Part shown: piece after piece, positions 62,014-64,000 of the stretch
Position numbering within the stretch: the stretch's first letter is position 1
How the letters are laid out: each line of letters starts with the position of its first letter
NCBI GenBank assembly: GCA_905221615.1
Contig: CAJNDT010003513.1
Coordinates: 654,277 to 718,276, forward strand
Source: Symbiodinium sp. CCMP2592
Taxonomy: Eukaryota; Sar; Dinophyceae; Suessiales; Symbiodiniaceae
Reading direction: 5' to 3'
Length of the DNA: 64,000 bases
The notes under the pieces: generated by a model
The model's input: only the letters and a program-made list of their open reading frames with translations
Database searches by the model: none
What the model was told of the DNA's origin: nothing
Position numbers and translations under genes: made by a program

Positions 62014-62184
62014 AAGAGAACACCAATCATCACAAGCAAGGTGCAGGCTCCCACAACCCACATTGCTTGGCCGTTTTGAATTTTGTCGTCCTCTGGGCCC
62101 CAAACCGGAGGATTCACCGAGGGTCGAACGCCCCACGCAGCAGCAATTTCGTATCGCACCCGTCTAATCCGGAAGGCCTTTTTC
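62014..62184 (-). CDS. Gene B internal exon with one membrane segment
   Basis: Reads KKAFRIRRVRYEIAAAWGV, NPPVWGPEDDKIQNGQ, then a hydrophobic span MWVVGACTLLVMIGVLF. Acceptor TGTAG|G in phase with the donor at 63028. The left edge is uncertain: the frame stays open far beyond, and CTCTTTCAG at 62014-62022 could also be an acceptor. Probably a small single-pass membrane protein; family unknown. Confidence 0.5.
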
Positions 62185-62345
62185 CTACATAGGCTCTGGC
62201 GGGTCTCTACGTGCAGCCTTTTAGTCAGGACCAGGTTTTCCAGGATGCTTCCTGGGGTCTAGGCTGGGTCTAGGGTCCAGGGTTGAGGGGATTGAGGGTT
62301 TAGGGTCTGGGATGTCTTGGCATTGGGTTGTGTTGAGGGACCCTC

Positions 62346-62409
62346 TTGTGTGTGTGTGTGTGTACATATGTGTACATATGTGTACATATGTGTACATATG
62401 TGTACATAC

Positions 62410-62479
<70 letters not shown>

Positions 62480-62520
62480 GTATACACATATGTATACACA
62501 TGCGTATACGTATATGTCCA
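62346..62520. repeat. (TG)n/(TACATATG)n/(TA)n microsatellite
   Basis: GTGTACATATGTGTACATAT units then TA tracts; in the gene B intron right of the membrane exon. Confidence 0.95.
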
Positions 62521-63027
62521 CTCCTGCGATTCTTGTGACTTAAGCTAAACTTACAGTAATATATGATTATTCCCATGGTCATGGCAACTTAAACAGTACA
62601 TTCCGCTATTTCAAGCATTATCGCAACTTCAACGGGTGCTTCGTTGGACCATGTAGCTGGTTTTTGTTGGGCGTTCCTCGGGTGAAGGGTTTGGGGTTTA
62701 GTGGTGTCTCTGGGTGTTCTGTTTGTAACCAGGTAAGTTTGGGATTATGTAGGGAATATCAGGTACGACAGTATCTGCGTGCATATTCGTACTTCGGCCT
62801 GGTTGGGGTGTCTTAGATTTCTTCGCGCTGGTGGGGGCTTCAGTGACAGGGTTTAGTGTTCAGGGATCCGGGTTCATGTTTAGGGCCTGCGGGTTTGGGC
62901 CGAGTTTGGGGCTTGAGGCTGAAGGTTTGCGGTTGGTAAGACTTGTAAGAGCTTCAGGTACGGTTTTGCGAGGCAGGCTCGGAACAGGCAGATAGAAGCA
63001 CATGCGCGCGCACACGCACACACTTAC

Positions 63028-63121
63028 TTAAACACCTCGTCCACAAGCCTTCCCATGCCCCGCTCCCCGAGGCTGCCACCCACGCTGGGCCATTTTCCAC
63101 ACCCTGCCTCGGCGAGCTTGG
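63028..63121 (-). CDS. Gene B internal exon
   Basis: Reads KLAEAGCGKWPSVGGSLGER then GMGRLVDEVF. Donor AA|GTAAGTG is the only classic GTAAGT site I saw. Phase 2 matches the acceptor at 62184. The right edge (TTGCAG acceptor) is tentative. No family recognised. Confidence 0.55.
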
Positions 63122-63609
63122 CTGCAATTTTTGGGCTTGGCTACACTGGACTTAGACCGCTAGGAACAATAATTTTAAGCGTCTCTTAAGGATGTTAGTA
63201 AAAAAAAGAAAAAATGCTCCGTAAGTACACCTGAGGCCTTTGATTAGAATAGGGTTGTTTTCGTGTGGATGAACTACAGTTAGAATTATTCAGCAGCCCT
63301 GAGAAATGGTCAATTTTAGTCTTACATGCTGGAGGTTTAGGAATCTTGGTAGTGAACCTTTACAAGCAAGTAAGGGTTCAGGATGTGTCGTTGGAGGCGC
63401 AGCTGAACCGTGGCGCTAAACTCCACACCCTACCAACCGCGTGTGGGTTGAAGGTTTAGGCCCTAATCCTGAACTTTATAGGACTTATAAGGGTTTCGGG
63501 TAAGGGCGTTAAGTAGTGTTGACACAACTCAAAAGCTTCAACTCCCCAGAAAGTGCTGCCAGAATCGTTTAGCTAACGACCATGTATCAATGGGTGGCAG
63601 AGTTTGATG

Positions 63610-63690
63610 CTTAAGACTAGACTGGGACGGCATCTGATCGCCGCCTTTGATCCCCTAGCTGCGGCTCAGGAAGCATGAGAACATCGTATG
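63610..63690 (-). CDS. Possible 5' exon of gene B
   Basis: Open stretch with ATG near 63684 reading MPYDVLMLPEPQLGDQRRRS. Protein-like composition and a usable GC donor, but no junction could be proved. Confidence 0.25.
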
Positions 63691-63973
63691 GCATTGCGTT
63701 CGCAGTAGTCCCTCCTAAACCGAACCCTTGAGCCTGAACCTTTCCCCCGAAGCCAGACAGCCCCAAAAGCCCCTAAACCCTAAACAATAAACCCGAAAAT
63801 GAATCCCTGACAACTAGGAGTATCAAAGCCACGGCATCCTCAACGAACCTGTTAAGCCTACATAGAACCCTTGAGTGCAATACCTTCTTTTGGCCACCTC
63901 AGCGTCTTATTATAGGATCCTAACCATAAAATGAGTCACCTAACAACACATACTACAAGTTACTACATTTACT

Positions 63974-64000
63974 AGACCCAAGAGTAACCCAGGCATAAAA
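63974..64000. mobile_element. Foldback element, family D (cut by window edge)
   Basis: Begins TAGACCCAAGAGTAACCCAG and runs off the window. Confidence 0.8.

Noticed and set aside
62221-62582. Tyr/Ile/His/Val frames (also 24797-25193)
   Set aside because: Translations of TA/TG/TACATATG microsatellites.
1-64000. Spliced-leader relic, CRISPR array, rRNA genes
   Set aside because: Scanned by eye for the dinoflagellate spliced-leader core and for spaced repeats or rRNA-like sequence; none seen. The many hairpins are dispersed elements, not a spaced array.

Overview
The window reads as nuclear DNA of a dinoflagellate. Three things support this. (1) Two protein families can be rebuilt exon by exon on the minus strand. 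Across their 34 readable 5' splice sites the intron starts with GC 19 times, GT 9 times and GA 6 times; every intron ends in AG, and in 29 of 33 cases the next exon base is G. That GC/GA/GT donor plus AG|G acceptor pattern is known from dinoflagellates, especially Symbiodiniaceae and other Suessiales. (2) TTTAGGG/CCCTAAA, the dinoflagellate telomere motif, is scattered everywhere in both orientations. (3) All convincing coding sequence lies on one strand, as in dinoflagellate unidirectional gene arrays. I cannot name genus or species.

Layout, in transcription order (right to left, minus strand). About 63.7-57.2 kb: the 3' part of an unrecognised gene ('gene B') with one membrane segment; its intron carries a 3-kb compound foldback-like element (58.68-61.65 kb). 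56,667-35,136: a complete CobW/COG0523 P-loop GTPase (metallochaperone family), 21 small exons (30-107 nt) adding up to exactly 450 codons over 21.5 kb. About 35.0-15.2 kb: a series of short minus-strand exons rich in Glu/Lys/Ala ('region C', one or more unnamed genes, partly coiled-coil-like), interrupted by a GC-rich minisatellite. 13,406-477 and on past the left edge: a GMC (glucose-methanol-choline) flavin oxidoreductase; 14 exons give about 341 codons, from the FAD-binding glycine motif to just before the C-terminal half.

The introns and intergenic DNA are packed with about 90-130-bp foldback (MITE-like) elements. I sort them into families A-S; all have long terminal inverted repeats, little interior, and several are nested in one another. 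Between them lie degenerate interstitial telomeric repeats and microsatellites. Many elements sit within 20-30 bases of a splice site, which makes them candidates for intron-generating (introner-like) elements.

The genes do not form an obvious pathway; they share strand, splice grammar and repeat load. I saw no rRNA, convincing tRNA, CRISPR array or spliced-leader relic.
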